Source: Welwitschia mirabilis (lineage: Eukaryota > Gnetophyta > Gnetopsida > Welwitschiales). Taken from it: DNA of 20,202 nt. How positions within the stretch are numbered: the first letter of the stretch is position 1; every line of letters starts with the position of its first letter. The stretch lies in contig JBOZIK010000001.1 in the NCBI GenBank assembly GCA_051453625.1, forward strand, positions 196,514,358-196,534,559, written 5' to 3'. Shown one piece after another: positions 9,740-19,165 of this stretch. The notes beneath the pieces are model-generated. The model was not told the origin of the DNA. It ran no database searches and was given only the letters and a program-made list of their open reading frames with translations. Made by a program: the position numbers and the translations under genes.

Positions 9740-10555
9740 GTTTCTTATGGTTTTGAATCCATCCTTCCCCCCACCTCCTCCCTCTCTGACCCCATTGTGT
9801 ATGAGGGGAATCCTCCTTATTCTCTCTTCTTGGGCTGCAAATTCAATGATTCTGCAACTTCAATGATTCTGATACAAAACCATGAATCCCTATTTGGGTA
9901 GAGTTCTAGATCTTCTCCTCTCATTATGGCCTTTTACTTATTAAGTAGCTGAAACCCTTGGGAAATATGTCACTAACGATCATTAAGAGTTTATCAATGT
10001 TAGTCCAAGCATAAGGGTTTGTATGCAAGTAGATCTTATCAAACCCCTTTCATAAGTGATTAAAGTTTAAGTGAGTGTATATAAAAATGAGTACAACATT
10101 TAGTACTTGTACCTTCTAATAATTGAATGTCTTCATTATGGTAAAGAGGTCATTGGAAAAGGAACTGCCATGTCCTTCCTTCTGAGTAGTCACTCCCAAA
10201 CTTATAAATAAGACATGCAGATAATGCTAAAGATGCTCCTGCTAAAGCATCTAATGCAACCACTAAAACTAATAAAAGAGATGTTACAACAATATGAGAA
10301 GTTATGTGTCCTACTTGTAATCCTCCTGCTACAACCTACAATTCTTCCTCTATTTAAATTATGCATAAACATAGTAAAGAAACCATAAAGAAAGGCTTAA
10401 CTTGGATTACCATTGCAAAAAGAGGAAAACAATCTTACTCTTCTAAAAGTAGGTATGGATCTCCCCTTTCTCCTTTATTTTTCTAAAAAATTAGTCCCAA
10501 CCATTTTGTTACTCTTGATGATGCTCTTAAAAATACGGTAAGTCCTTCTTTTTCT
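9740..10555 (+). pseudogene. LINE 5' region and ORF1, copy A (cut by gap)
   Basis: After a pyrimidine-rich tract (9757-9789, C-rich) comes a degraded plant-LINE ORF1. An RNA-binding-like (DUF4283-type) part lies at about 9890-10090, with traces of AEPLGKYV and then a VDLIKP-like strand. A CCHC knuckle follows at 10128-10169: CLHYGK in one frame, then RGHWKRNC in another, so one base has been lost inside the knuckle. The first and last Cys and the His remain; the second Cys is Tyr. Further on, LTWITIAKRGKQ at about 10398 matches copy B just before its endonuclease. The gap at 10556 cuts the copy before the endonuclease. Not functional. Confidence 0.6.
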
Positions 10556-10655
10556 NNNNNNNNNNNNNNNNNNNNNNNNNNNNNNNNNNNNNNNNNNNNN
10601 NNNNNNNNNNNNNNNNNNNNNNNNNNNNNNNNNNNNNNNNNNNNNNNNNNNNNNN
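10556..10655. other. Assembly gap (100 N, size unknown)
   Basis: Exactly 100 N. It falls precisely between the right end of copy A and the left end of copy B of the 3-kb repeat. Confidence 0.95.
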
Positions 10656-10933
10656 GTGAGAAGTTCATGTATGAAGCTTTCTAAAATCTACACAAAGAAT
10701 TCATGGTCTATGGAATATAAAGTCATTGATGTAAGCCAAGAAGACTATGACTACATTTATGTAATTATTAATATTAAAGGTGCTGATGTTAAGTATAAAA
10801 GATAAGAACAATTATAAAGAACTAAAATTGAGATGTGAGGATCTATAGCTTCTTCTCTATTAATTTACTTGTACTACGAACATGCTAAGAGAGATCTATC
10901 CTAACGAAGTTTGATATATTAAACATTTTTGAC

Positions 10934-11167
10934 TTGAACCATTTTATTCTAGAATTATGCAAATATGCCTTCCAATCCTTACTTGATAAAATTCAAATAG
11001 AGATTATTGAATTGGGATGTTATGAATGGCTAGCTATGAATAAAAGATTCACTATAGAACCTATTTACAAATTTTATAAGAATTTAAGATTTAAGGAGAA
11101 AAGGAAAATGATGAGTTTCTATCTATTTTGTATGTATTTATTTGTTAAGGAACTAACAAAAAATTAA
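10934..11167 (+). pseudogene. Conserved coding block, copy B
   Basis: An open stretch of 77 codons with mixed composition (LLDKIQIEIIELGCYEWLAM, then RFTIEPIYKFYKNLRFKEKR). It is the counterpart of the block at 7839-7996, where the same peptide is interrupted. The first ATG is at 10934, but the original start is probably upstream because copy A shows related residues in broken frames before it. No family is recognised. A weak resemblance to plant-transposon-associated proteins is noted under copy A. After the stop there is a run of poorly coding AT-rich DNA. Confidence 0.35.
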
Positions 11168-11303
11168 GCTTGAAGAAACTGATGATGATTAATTTTGATA
11201 TAAATTCTAATTATAAATAAAATGTTTTTATTTTCATCATTATATATTTTAGATAGTAATAGATGTTTTTTTTTATGAATTCAGTTAATATTTTTGCTAA
11301 TCA

Positions 11304-11338
11304 ATAGGTTAGTTAGTTAGTATGTTAGTAGGTTAGTG
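11304..11338. repeat. TTAG-rich simple repeat, copy B
   Basis: GGTTAGTTAGTTAGTATG followed by GTTAGTAGGTTAG, nearly identical to the tract at 8186-8226 despite divergence around it. Confidence 0.7.
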
Positions 11339-11342
11339 TATA

Positions 11343-12754
11343 TACATATTATTAAATTATAGGTACAAAATGCCATTTGGTACGAAGAGGAAAAAGAAGG
11401 CTAAGATGGTGAAAAGGTAGTAACACCCTCAACCATAAATCTATCCCTAAGAAGTAAAGAAAGGAAATAGAAAAATTGAAAGGGATATAAAGAAGAGATC
11501 ACCATCAAGGATGGGGATCTTTTTAATGAAAAAGTTCTAGGAATAGAATGAATAAGAATGTTAATAAAAAGGCTCTAGCTATCCTGAAAAGGGTGTAACA
11601 GCATCTCCAATACTATGAGTGTTGTCTACAATGGAAAACACAAGCTTGTTAATACATTTTTGTGTAATAATTTGGTATTTTAATATAAATCTAAAAATCT
11701 AAGATCTTGAGTATCATTCTATGCATGTTGTATTGTCTCAAAAGTAATATTATTTCTATTTACTCCTATTTGTATAGTTGAACATAAACCATAATAATTA
11801 ATAGTACTTAGAACTATGTATTATCTAGTATCTTAAGTATTATCTAGTACATCGTAACTTTATCAACAATAAACTCATCTAACTAAGTCAAGTAATTTCA
11901 TCATGATATCATCATAATGATATATTTTGAACTAAATAGTTAAATATCAACTAGTTCTTTAGTAAACCTTTGATTCCTTTCATTTAATGGTGTGAGCTTA
12001 GTTTAGGTTAATAGTATTATAGTTTCTACATTTTCCCAGCATCATATTCTATTATTTTCTAATATTTTATGTATTTATTTCTCCACATAAGTATCCTTTA
12101 GAGTGTGTAACATAATATGAAATATGTTTGTAAGTTGTATTATTAACATTAAAGTTAAATTTCTATGCAGGAATGACTAATGGCATAATTTATCCTAGAA
12201 AAATTCTAAAAATCTTACTCTCTTTAAGATGGAGGCATTAGAAACCTTAGCTAAAATAAAGTTACATGTATAATATCAAGCATTAATAACACAAATATCC
12301 TTTAATCAAAAAATGCTCTATACTTGTATTTATAGACTAGCATAACAAGGCAAAAAACTTATGATTTGAAGAAATATGAAATGTGAGATGTAATATTTAG
12401 ATGAGATTTAAATATACTAAGAAGAAAACTAAAATTAAAAAAAAGAATTAACTATTACTTATCTTCCAATATGAGGTGATAAAGCTCCTTAAGAACATTG
12501 AATAAATAGGTTATCCTTGTTGAAGCCTAGGAAAAAAGAGAGATTTGAAAAGGTTATGTAAAAAATAATAAATCTATAGACCAAGAAACAAAATGATAAA
12601 GAAATAAAATGTTATAAGAAAAATAAAGAGCTAGAGCCAAAGTGCACCAAAATGTTATTAGAGTTATTGAAATTCCTTGATAGTCATGGCTAATACAACC
12701 TCTATATGGAGATCGGCATACACAAGTTTTATATGTTTTGCTTCTTTTTTTGTA
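11343..12754. other. AT-rich part of copy B, no gene seen
   Basis: Counterpart of 8227-9657. No gene is visible. About 60-80 bp present in copy A around 8690-8770 are missing or replaced here (around 11810-11860), one of the larger indels between the copies. Confidence 0.5.
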
Positions 12755-12852
12755 TTTTTAATAATGTAAATAGAAAAAAATGTAAATATATAGCAAATAG
12801 TAATTTTTAACAATGTAAGTAGAGAAAATTGTAAATTTGTAGCAAATAGTAG
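12755..12852 (+). repeat. Two 49-bp tandem units upstream of LINE
   Basis: Units 12755-12803 and 12804-12852 are each 49 bp. Both start TTTTTAA.AATGTAA and end GCAAATAGTA. They lie immediately before the pyrimidine-rich tract and ORF1 of the LINE, the position of promoter monomers in some LINE 5' UTRs. Confidence 0.65.
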
Positions 12853-13660
12853 GTTTCATATGGTTTTCAATTCATCATCCTCTTACTCTCTCTTTCTATC
12901 CATCTCAATGATATATCAGAGGAATCCTTCTTATTCCCTCTTCTTGAGACTGCAATTTTAACATTTTTGATACAAAACTATGAGACCCTCTTTGGGTAGA
13001 GTTTTTAGATCTTATCCTCTCGTTATGGCCTTTTACTTATGAATTACCTAAAACCCTTGGGAAATATGTCATAAAAGATCATTAATAGTTTATTAATGTT
13101 GTGCCAAGCATAAGGGTTTGTGTGTAAGTAGATCTTATTAAACCCTTTTTATAAGTGATTGAAGTTCAAGTGGGTATGCACAATCATGAGTAAAACATTT
13201 AGTACTTATATCTTCCCACAAATGAATTTTTTTATTATGGCAAAGAAGGTCATTAAAAAAGGAACTACCATGTCCTTCCTCCTAAGTAGTCACTTCCAAA
13301 CTTACAAATAATACATGCAAATAATGCTAAAGTTGCTCTTGCCAAAGTAGCTAATGAAACCAATAAAACTATAAAAAAATATGTTACAACAATAGAAGTT
13401 GTTGTGTGTCCTCCTTATAATCATCCTCCTATAACCTACAATTCTTCCTCCATTCAAATAGTGCATAAACATAGTAAAGAAACCCCAAAGGAAGACTTAA
13501 CTTGGATTATTATTGCAAAAAGAGGAAAACAATATTACTCTTTTAAAATTTGGTATGGATATCCCCTTTCTCCTTTCTTTTCCTAAAAAAACTAGTCCCA
13601 ATCATAGTGCTACTCTTGATGATGCTCTTAAAAATACTGCAAGTTCTTCTCTTTCTTCTA
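12853..13660 (+). pseudogene. LINE 5' region and ORF1, copy B
   Basis: Degraded nucleic-acid-binding ORF1 of a plant L1-type LINE. DUF4283-like residues lie at 12975-13180: PLWVEF near the start, KPLGN at about 13050, then VDLIKPF followed by VIEVQVG at about 13125-13175. A CCHC knuckle at 13227-13268 (FFYYGKEGH, stop, KRNY) has all three Cys positions changed (one to Phe, two to Tyr), the Trp after His changed to TAA, and only His and the GKEGH core left. A linker ending in LTWIIIAKRGKQ (13498 onward) leads to the endonuclease. The frame 13404-13586 is the longest open piece. Inactive. Confidence 0.65.
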
Positions 13661-13710
13661 AAATATGATGCAATAAAAACTCCTTAAATGAAGCTATTAT
13701 CTTCCCTCCT

Positions 13711-14350
13711 ATGATTAAATTTACCTCTTAAAATGTTAGAGGCATTTCAAACCTCTTCAAAAAATATGTCATTAAGCTCTTTTTATTAGATCATGGTAGC
13801 TTCTTTGAGATCTTAGGATTACAAGACATTAAAATTACTTCTTTAGAAATTCTTTTATTTTCTTAAGCTATATCTTCTCATCACAACTATTTCACCACTT
13901 ATCATGCTAAAGAAAAGGTTGGAGCATCCCTCCTCCTTCATATACTTTCTTTTTTTCATTGTTGATCATGGGGAAGTTTCCCCTCATGTAGTTTGTGTTC
14001 ATCTTCAAATTTAAAATTATTCAATAAGAATATGCAACATCTATGCCCCTATCACTTCTAATGAAAGAATTATCCTTTGGGAATGGTTTGACTCTCATCT
14101 TCCCCATGGTAATTGTATTCTATTTGACGATTTTTACTTTCTTGAAATTTTCTAAGATAAACTTTATCGTCCTCTATCTAACGGAATACCTAAGAGCTCA
14201 AAAGTTTCCTTTGTTTAAAAAATAAGTGGGATCATTTTGATCCCATTCCCTAGCCCTTCACAAGCCCTCCTCACTTCTTCACTTGTAAAAGGCATCAGAT
14301 CCTAAGGAAAATTTATTTTGTAGTGTCTTGACAAAGTCTACCTTTATTCT
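13711..14350 (+). pseudogene. LINE AP-endonuclease domain, degraded
   Basis: Apurinic-type endonuclease that nicks target DNA in LINE retrotransposition. It starts IKFTS-stop-NVRGI at 13714, the family's SWNVRG with Trp changed to TAA (13729-13731). ILGLQDIK at 13810-13833 corresponds to LCLQETK, with the catalytic Glu read as Asp (GAC 13825-13827). After a frameshift, NIYAPITSNERIILWEWF (14036 onward) and ILFDDFYFLE (14117 onward) match the YAP and GDFN motifs; Asp is kept and Asn is Tyr. The end is blurred near 14350. The 60-codon open frame at 14043-14225 is a shadow in another frame. Confidence 0.75.
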
Positions 14351-14829
14351 TGTAATTTTTTCAAAATTTTCAACTTGTCCTCCACTCAGCAAAGTGCTTT
14401 ATCTAATTACCTTTCTATTTGTTTTCAATAAGCTTTAGCAACCCATAGCCTATTCCCAAGAAAAGGAATCATTTTATCTTAAACACTTCTTGGGTTCATT
14501 CTAAAAAAGCAAATCAACTTGTCTCTTCTATTTGAAACATGTTTAATTCTTTAGATAACTCTTCTTTAGAGAAGAAGAATGACAACTAGAAAAGAAGCTA
14601 TATTAGACTAGTAGATTATGATAGAAGATTTGACAAACTCCTAGCTAAGGAAAGAAGAAATTGAAGAATTCCTCTTAAAAAATTCTTAAATAAAAAGCAA
14701 AAATCCATCATTCAATAACCCCATAGACTTGTCTTAAGTGCATAAATTAACCTTGTTCACCAAAAACTTCAGCAAATAAATGTTAAAATCTAGATAGTAT
14801 TTTTTTAAAACTAGAGCTCTGTATTACAA
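14351..14829 (+). pseudogene. LINE spacer and N-terminal RT region, degraded
   Basis: Connects the endonuclease to the recognisable reverse-transcriptase core. Coding potential is weak with several stops. Charged stretches such as EEEIEEFLLK-like residues near 14650-14690 are typical of the helical region before RT in this family. Nothing else is visible. Confidence 0.45.
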
Positions 14830-15700
14830 AACTTAGGCTTTGGAGAAAGATTCACCTCCATGATTATAACTTTATTTACTAATGCTAACGTCATCGTTAC
14901 TATTAATGAGATTTCTTCTCAATTTTCCTATTTGAAAAGATCTATTTGTTAAGGTTGTCGTCTTTCTCCCTATCTTTACATTCTTGCCACTGATGATTTG
15001 GGTCATCTTATAAATAAGCAACTCAAATAGGCTTACTTCATGCCCTTCATTTTCCAAATAGTAAGCAACAAATTTGCAATTGTCACTTTCTTGATGAATT
15101 TTTCTTTTTGGTTAAAGACCCTAAAGATGATATCAAAGATCTCTTACATTATCTAGACATCTTTTCCAAAGCCTCTCACTCTTCAATCAATTGGGGAAAA
15201 GCAGCCTTTATATAGAGTTTTGACAAAATCCCTCCTTTCCCCTTCCTGGAAAGTGCATCCACCTAAGAGGAATCTTTATAAACTTCTTAGCATCCCCTTT
15301 GGCTTTTAAGTCATTGGTAGTTGGTCTCAAATAATGTTGAAAGAAAAATTAGTAGTTGGACCTCCAAATAATTATCCTTTTCTAGTAGAACTTTTTTTTC
15401 TGAAAAAATTCTTTTATCTTATCATGTCTTTCACTCTTCTTGTCTCGCCCCCTCTAATGCTTCCTATGCTTAGATTAATAAATGAATTAGTGAGTTTATT
15501 GGAAACCTCATGAATCTAGTTTTTATCATGTTGCTTGGGAAACTTGTTGTAGATGCAGGAAACTATGAGAACTTGGAATGCCCTTCCTCTCCTGTGAAAA
15601 AAAGCTATTGCTACAAAATGGATTGTTCATGCTGTTAACGGTGAAAGATCCTCATTCACAATGCTATCTTCAATCCCTCTCTAAGAAGTTCTTCTTATTG
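14830..15700 (+). pseudogene. LINE reverse transcriptase core, degraded
   Basis: RT palm and fingers of an L1-type LINE. The frame 14830-15027 reads GERFTSMIITLFTN, then RSIC-stop-GCRLSPYLYILA, matching the RS-RQG-PLSP-LFILA block. The Gln of the QG pair is TAA (14950-14952). After a frameshift, HFLDEFFFLVKD at 15084-15119 is the FADD box region: F-A-D-D has become F-L-D-E (15087-15098), so the first catalytic Asp is kept and the second is Glu. Next come DLLHYLDIFSKAS and INWGK, the usual downstream helix and the S-NW-KS block, to about 15200. Homology fades after about 15300. The minus-strand frame at 14872-15057 is a shadow. Confidence 0.8.
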
Positions 15701-16555
15701 GAAAGAATCAAGCTTTTCTAATGTGGTTTCCTCTCTTACCATTTTTTTTCTTCACTCTTTACCCTTCTTATAAGCCGTTTGATCTTCTTGGAGTTTTATT
15801 ACAAGGTCAATTATCTCTTCCTCCAGAATTGTTAGTCATAATTCCTCTATTTGGTTCTCTTGTTTGAATATACCCAATCATTTAATTAGTAAAAGAACCT
15901 ATCTTAGCTCCACTCAAAGAGGGCTAACTCAAATCAAAGATGTTTAGGATACCAATGATAAAGGTCCTTCTCATTGGAAATTAATCCATGGAAAGTGTAA
16001 TATTCCTTCTTTCTTTTCCAAAAGAATCCACATGCTTAACTCCCACCTTCAATAAAATATTAATCAAGTCATTCTTTCTAAAGAAGAATCCCTTTGTCTT
16101 TGGCTAAATAACACTCCCTTTCGTAGCTATACTAATAAAATAGGCTATAGGCATAAGCTTTTTTCCAATCAAAAGCTTCTCAAGATTAATCACCTCTAGT
16201 CTGTTAACGTTTTTCAAGAGACTTGGCTTTAAGTTATCTATAGTTCTTGGAAAATTCAAACAAACCCTTAGGGAGATTCCTTAATTTGGTGTCTTCTCTA
16301 TCAAGATCTAGCCCTGAGCAAATGCTTGATGAAAATAGGACATAACTAACCTTTTTGTCCTTATTGCATTATTGAAAAATCCTTGCATCATTCCTTTTGG
16401 CATTGTAAAGTTACTCCTTCTCATTGGGATTGGTTGTACAAATGTTTTGGATGATTTGATGTTTTCTTTCCTCTTTGCATTTTTGGCATTAGCTACATTT
16501 CTTCAAACAAAACTCAGATTCTATGGGAAACTAAAACATGTATATTTAAGTACTT
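15701..16555 (+). pseudogene. LINE C-terminal region with zf-RVT, first
   Basis: C-terminal part of the first LINE. Coding signal is weak to about 15960. A frame then gives IPSFFSKRIHMLNS at about 16003 and the zinc-binding region of reverse transcriptase: C-P-Y-C at 16356-16367, then EKSLHHSFWHC ending at 16406, with all four presumed ligands kept. The following WDWLYKCF and LWETKTCIF (to about 16545) match the tail of plant LINE ORF2. The 61-codon frame at 16372-16557 is a shadow. The junction with the next LINE is between about 16545 and 16575. Confidence 0.65.
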
Positions 16556-17335
16556 AAATGATTCACTCTAGGTTAAATGGTGCAACGAATTCTATCTCAA
16601 GAATACCAACATCTGGCAATACCAAATTAAGCACAATATGTCTTGGATTATGAAACAAATTCTAAAGTTAAGGAGCCTCACAGTAGGTTGGATTCAAACT
16701 ACTATAGGTACTGTGGTCTAGAAACTTTCTAGTAACCCGTTCTCTACTGCTTCAGTTTACCAGCTGCTAGGAGGTCAAGACCCTAAGGTGAATTGGCATC
16801 ATCTAGTCTGGAATCGATTCGCTATTCCCAAATTTGCTTTCATCTCCTGACAGGCCTGCAATAACAGGCTCTTAACTAAAGACAGAGCGATGAAAATAGG
16901 GCTTCAGGCTGACCCAGCTTGTGTCTTTTGTGGCATTGACATGGAATCCATAAATCACCTTTTTTTTCGATTACCTCGCATGTGCTCATTTTCTAAGGGC
17001 AGCGTTTGAGCTCATCCACTTGACTCCCCCTTTAGGAGCTTGGCTGAGTATTCTTAGCTGGTTCAATCAAAAGTGTAGATCAAAATCCACCCAGCACAGT
17101 ATAGCCAAATTTATGCTCTCAGCCTGTGTCTACTATATCTAGTAAGCTAGGAACGATAAAAGTTTTTAAAAGAAAAGATTTGGACACACGCAAGCTGATA
17201 AATGACATTAAATTCCACCTTGTCGTAAAGATGGATTCCATTCAATGCTTAAAAGACACTCAAAAAAACAGAATTTGGAGCAATCACATGAGGATATCCC
17301 CCTGTTTCTTGCAAGGAAAGGTAGCCAGTTAGTGC
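16556..17335 (+). pseudogene. Second LINE fragment: 3' part with zf-RVT
   Basis: A different LINE family from the one to its left, represented only by the end of ORF2. One frame runs 16557-16980 with three stops (TAG 16569, TAG 16719, TGA 16848), each where this family has Trp. Residues in order: WQYQIKHNMSWIMKQILKLR, an apparent internal deletion, FSTASVYQLLGG, WHHLVWNRFAIPK, LLTKDRAMK, then CVFC at 16920-16931 and HLFF at 16956. The final Cys position of the knuckle reads Leu. After a frameshift, KFMLSACVYYI and ARNDKSF (about 17107-17165) match the LINE tail. GC content is clearly higher than in the first LINE. Inactive, and 5'-truncated or joined by recombination. Confidence 0.75.
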
Positions 17336-17615
17336 ATATCTAGTAAAGGCTTCATCTAGACCCTGTTAGGTCAGGAAGCAAATTAGCAACAAGGTTGTTT
17401 CTGTGCGCAGAAGTCTACTGGAAAGGAGGTCAGTGTACTTTACCCCCATTTGATCAGGTGTCATTTGGGCAAACCCAATGGGCAGTTTCTGGAACATTGA
17501 GATACAGGTTCTGCTAGACTACCAATCAATGAGATGAAGTATTTATTCCTCCATGTGGTGACTTATCATTAGCTTTAAAGCTGGACCTTTTATATGCTCC
17601 CTTTCATGACTATGC

Positions 17616-17643
17616 AGGCCCTAAGAGGGGGCCCCTTTGGCCT
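17616..17643. repeat. G/C-rich imperfect inverted repeat
   Basis: AGGCC-cta-AGAGGGG, one G, then CCCCTTT-GGCCT. The arms pair except for a 3-base bulge and one G-T. This is the strongest G/C hairpin in the window. Confidence 0.6.
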
Positions 17644-18770
17644 CGCAAAAAGTGATTGCAGCTGACATGGACCCAACTAGACCTTCTAAGTGTAAGGGAA
17701 GTCAATAGGATAGTAACTAGACAAGGGATTTTATGAATTTCCTGTGCTTTGCTTCCTATCTTCCAGCAGAGCTGTTAGAGTATACCCATCTATTTTTGAG
17801 TGGTCCTACTTTTCTGGCAGTTGAGATCCCTCAAATTATACTTCAAAACTTCTGCTAGAAAGAATAGGACCTCAATCAGTTCAGCCTCAAGATTATGTTC
17901 CCTCAGTGCCAAGGGGCTTTCATTGGATGTGGGGACTATATAGATGCAGCGAGAACTGCTCCGGATGGAACCCCCAGCATAGCTCATGAAGATTCTTTAA
18001 GTCAGCTCATATGCTCCTTGGTAGTAGGCATGTCGACTGATTCACTATTTTTATGCAGAAATCTATATGGCTAGATATGTATAGTAAGTATTCCCCTAGA
18101 TGATAGATTCAGATCTGGGGAGGCCCTCTAACCTTTCTTTTTTCTATGCTCGCTTTTCCTTCTCCAGCAGGCCTTTGAAGAATTAGATGGACTAGAACTG
18201 AGCTATTCCGGCTTCTCTATCAGGGTGAAGGGTTCTTTCTCTTTCTGATTAGAAGAATCTGCTTAGCTTGTTTTCCCCTCTTGTTTTGCTTTGGGTGTTA
18301 TCTCTTTTTGTCTTGTCATCCATACCAGTGAGGTAGACATAACCCATAGTCTGAGTTTGCAATACCAGCTTCAGTCATGAAGGAATTTGGTATAGAATCT
18401 GGATGTTCTCCTTTTGAAAGGGTCTCGGCTCAGAAGTCTCCCTCAAATAGCAGAATGCACATTGAAAGATGACTCCTAGAAAGTAATTCATATATATGTG
18501 CTTTTCAAGATTTTTGCCTCGGCAGCTGAAACTTTATATGAACTTCTCCTCCGTCATGCAAGATCATGGTACCCCTTTGAATTTCTCTTTTTGTGCTTAA
18601 TGCCTGTCTCAGGTTTGGTATCTAGTACTACTTATACTATGCGCAATTTGAACTAGTACACTTGGGTCTATAATGGTAACATCAGCCCCCAGAGCACTAG
18701 TAGAGCTTCATCGCCTACCATCTCATGTTTTACTATTAAGTTGTCTGTTTTGAGTTGGTTCATGTGATAC

Positions 18771-18792
18771 TACAGAGGTTTTCTCCTCTGTA
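18771..18792. repeat. Perfect hairpin, 8-bp stem
   Basis: TACAGAGG, loop TTTTCT, CCTCTGTA. It could act as an RNA 3'-end stabilising stem-loop if transcribed, as in plant mitochondria, but no gene is seen upstream. Confidence 0.5.
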
Positions 18793-19165
18793 AATGTCTA
18801 ATAGAAGGTTTAATGGCCAAAGTCCCATACCAGCTATTTTTCTTTCTCTCTTAATTCAACTTCTAGTTTCTCCAAGGATGCAGCTAGCGTTGGCTGCATG
18901 TGTGGAGGAGCACGTCGGTGTTCCCAAACATAGTTTTTAGATTTGATTAGAGCGGCTATTTGTGTTCCAAAGCAATGCTAAAGTCGATTCAGGGACAGAC
19001 CTGGGAATAGGTCTCAGGCTGGCCCCCCTACGTGGGCTCTGTTATGCTTTGCTCTTATAAAAAGGGCTAGTTATCTATGACCCTGACCAATGCTTTCTCT
19101 CAAATTATCGAAGATAGTTTACTACTGAATCGAATAGAAGTCATCAGAGCTGTGTTGATTGTAAA

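Larger units (their letters stand above)
7557..10555 (+). repeat. 3-kb direct repeat, copy A
   Basis: This segment is repeated in the same order and orientation at 10656-13656. Matching anchors include ACAAAGAATTC at 7590 and 10692, GGTTAGTTAGTTAG at about 8187 and 11307, and CTTGGATTA at 10401 and 13501, giving offsets of 3100-3118. In a 135-base stretch near the right end I counted about 13 differences, roughly 10%. The copy contains a coding-like block, a TTAG-rich tract, a long AT-rich region, a tandem repeat and the 5' part of a LINE. It is cut at its right end by the 100-N gap. Confidence 0.85.
10656..13656 (+). repeat. 3-kb direct repeat, copy B
   Basis: Direct counterpart of 7557-10555, matching along its whole length with scattered substitutions and small indels. 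Unlike copy A it continues without a break into the LINE endonuclease and reverse transcriptase. Its left end is set by the gap, so any counterpart of the reading frame at 7057-7557 is not visible. Confidence 0.85.

Noticed and set aside
10483-10668. 61-codon minus-strand frame across the 100-N gap
   Set aside because: Most codons are N; the flanks belong to the two copies of the 3-kb repeat.
14043-14225. 60-codon plus-strand frame
   Set aside because: Shadow of the endonuclease, whose YAP and GDFN-like motifs read in a neighbouring frame.
14872-15057. 61-codon minus-strand frame
   Set aside because: Lies opposite the reverse-transcriptase palm block, which is clearly on the plus strand.
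17790-17987. 65-codon minus-strand frame in the GC-richer block
   Set aside because: No motif and no support; a frame of this length is expected by chance at this GC content.
18900-19080. Pol III-type B box or tRNA-like sequence near 18980
   Set aside because: AAGTCGATTCAGG resembles a B box, but no A box at suitable spacing and no cloverleaf can be drawn.
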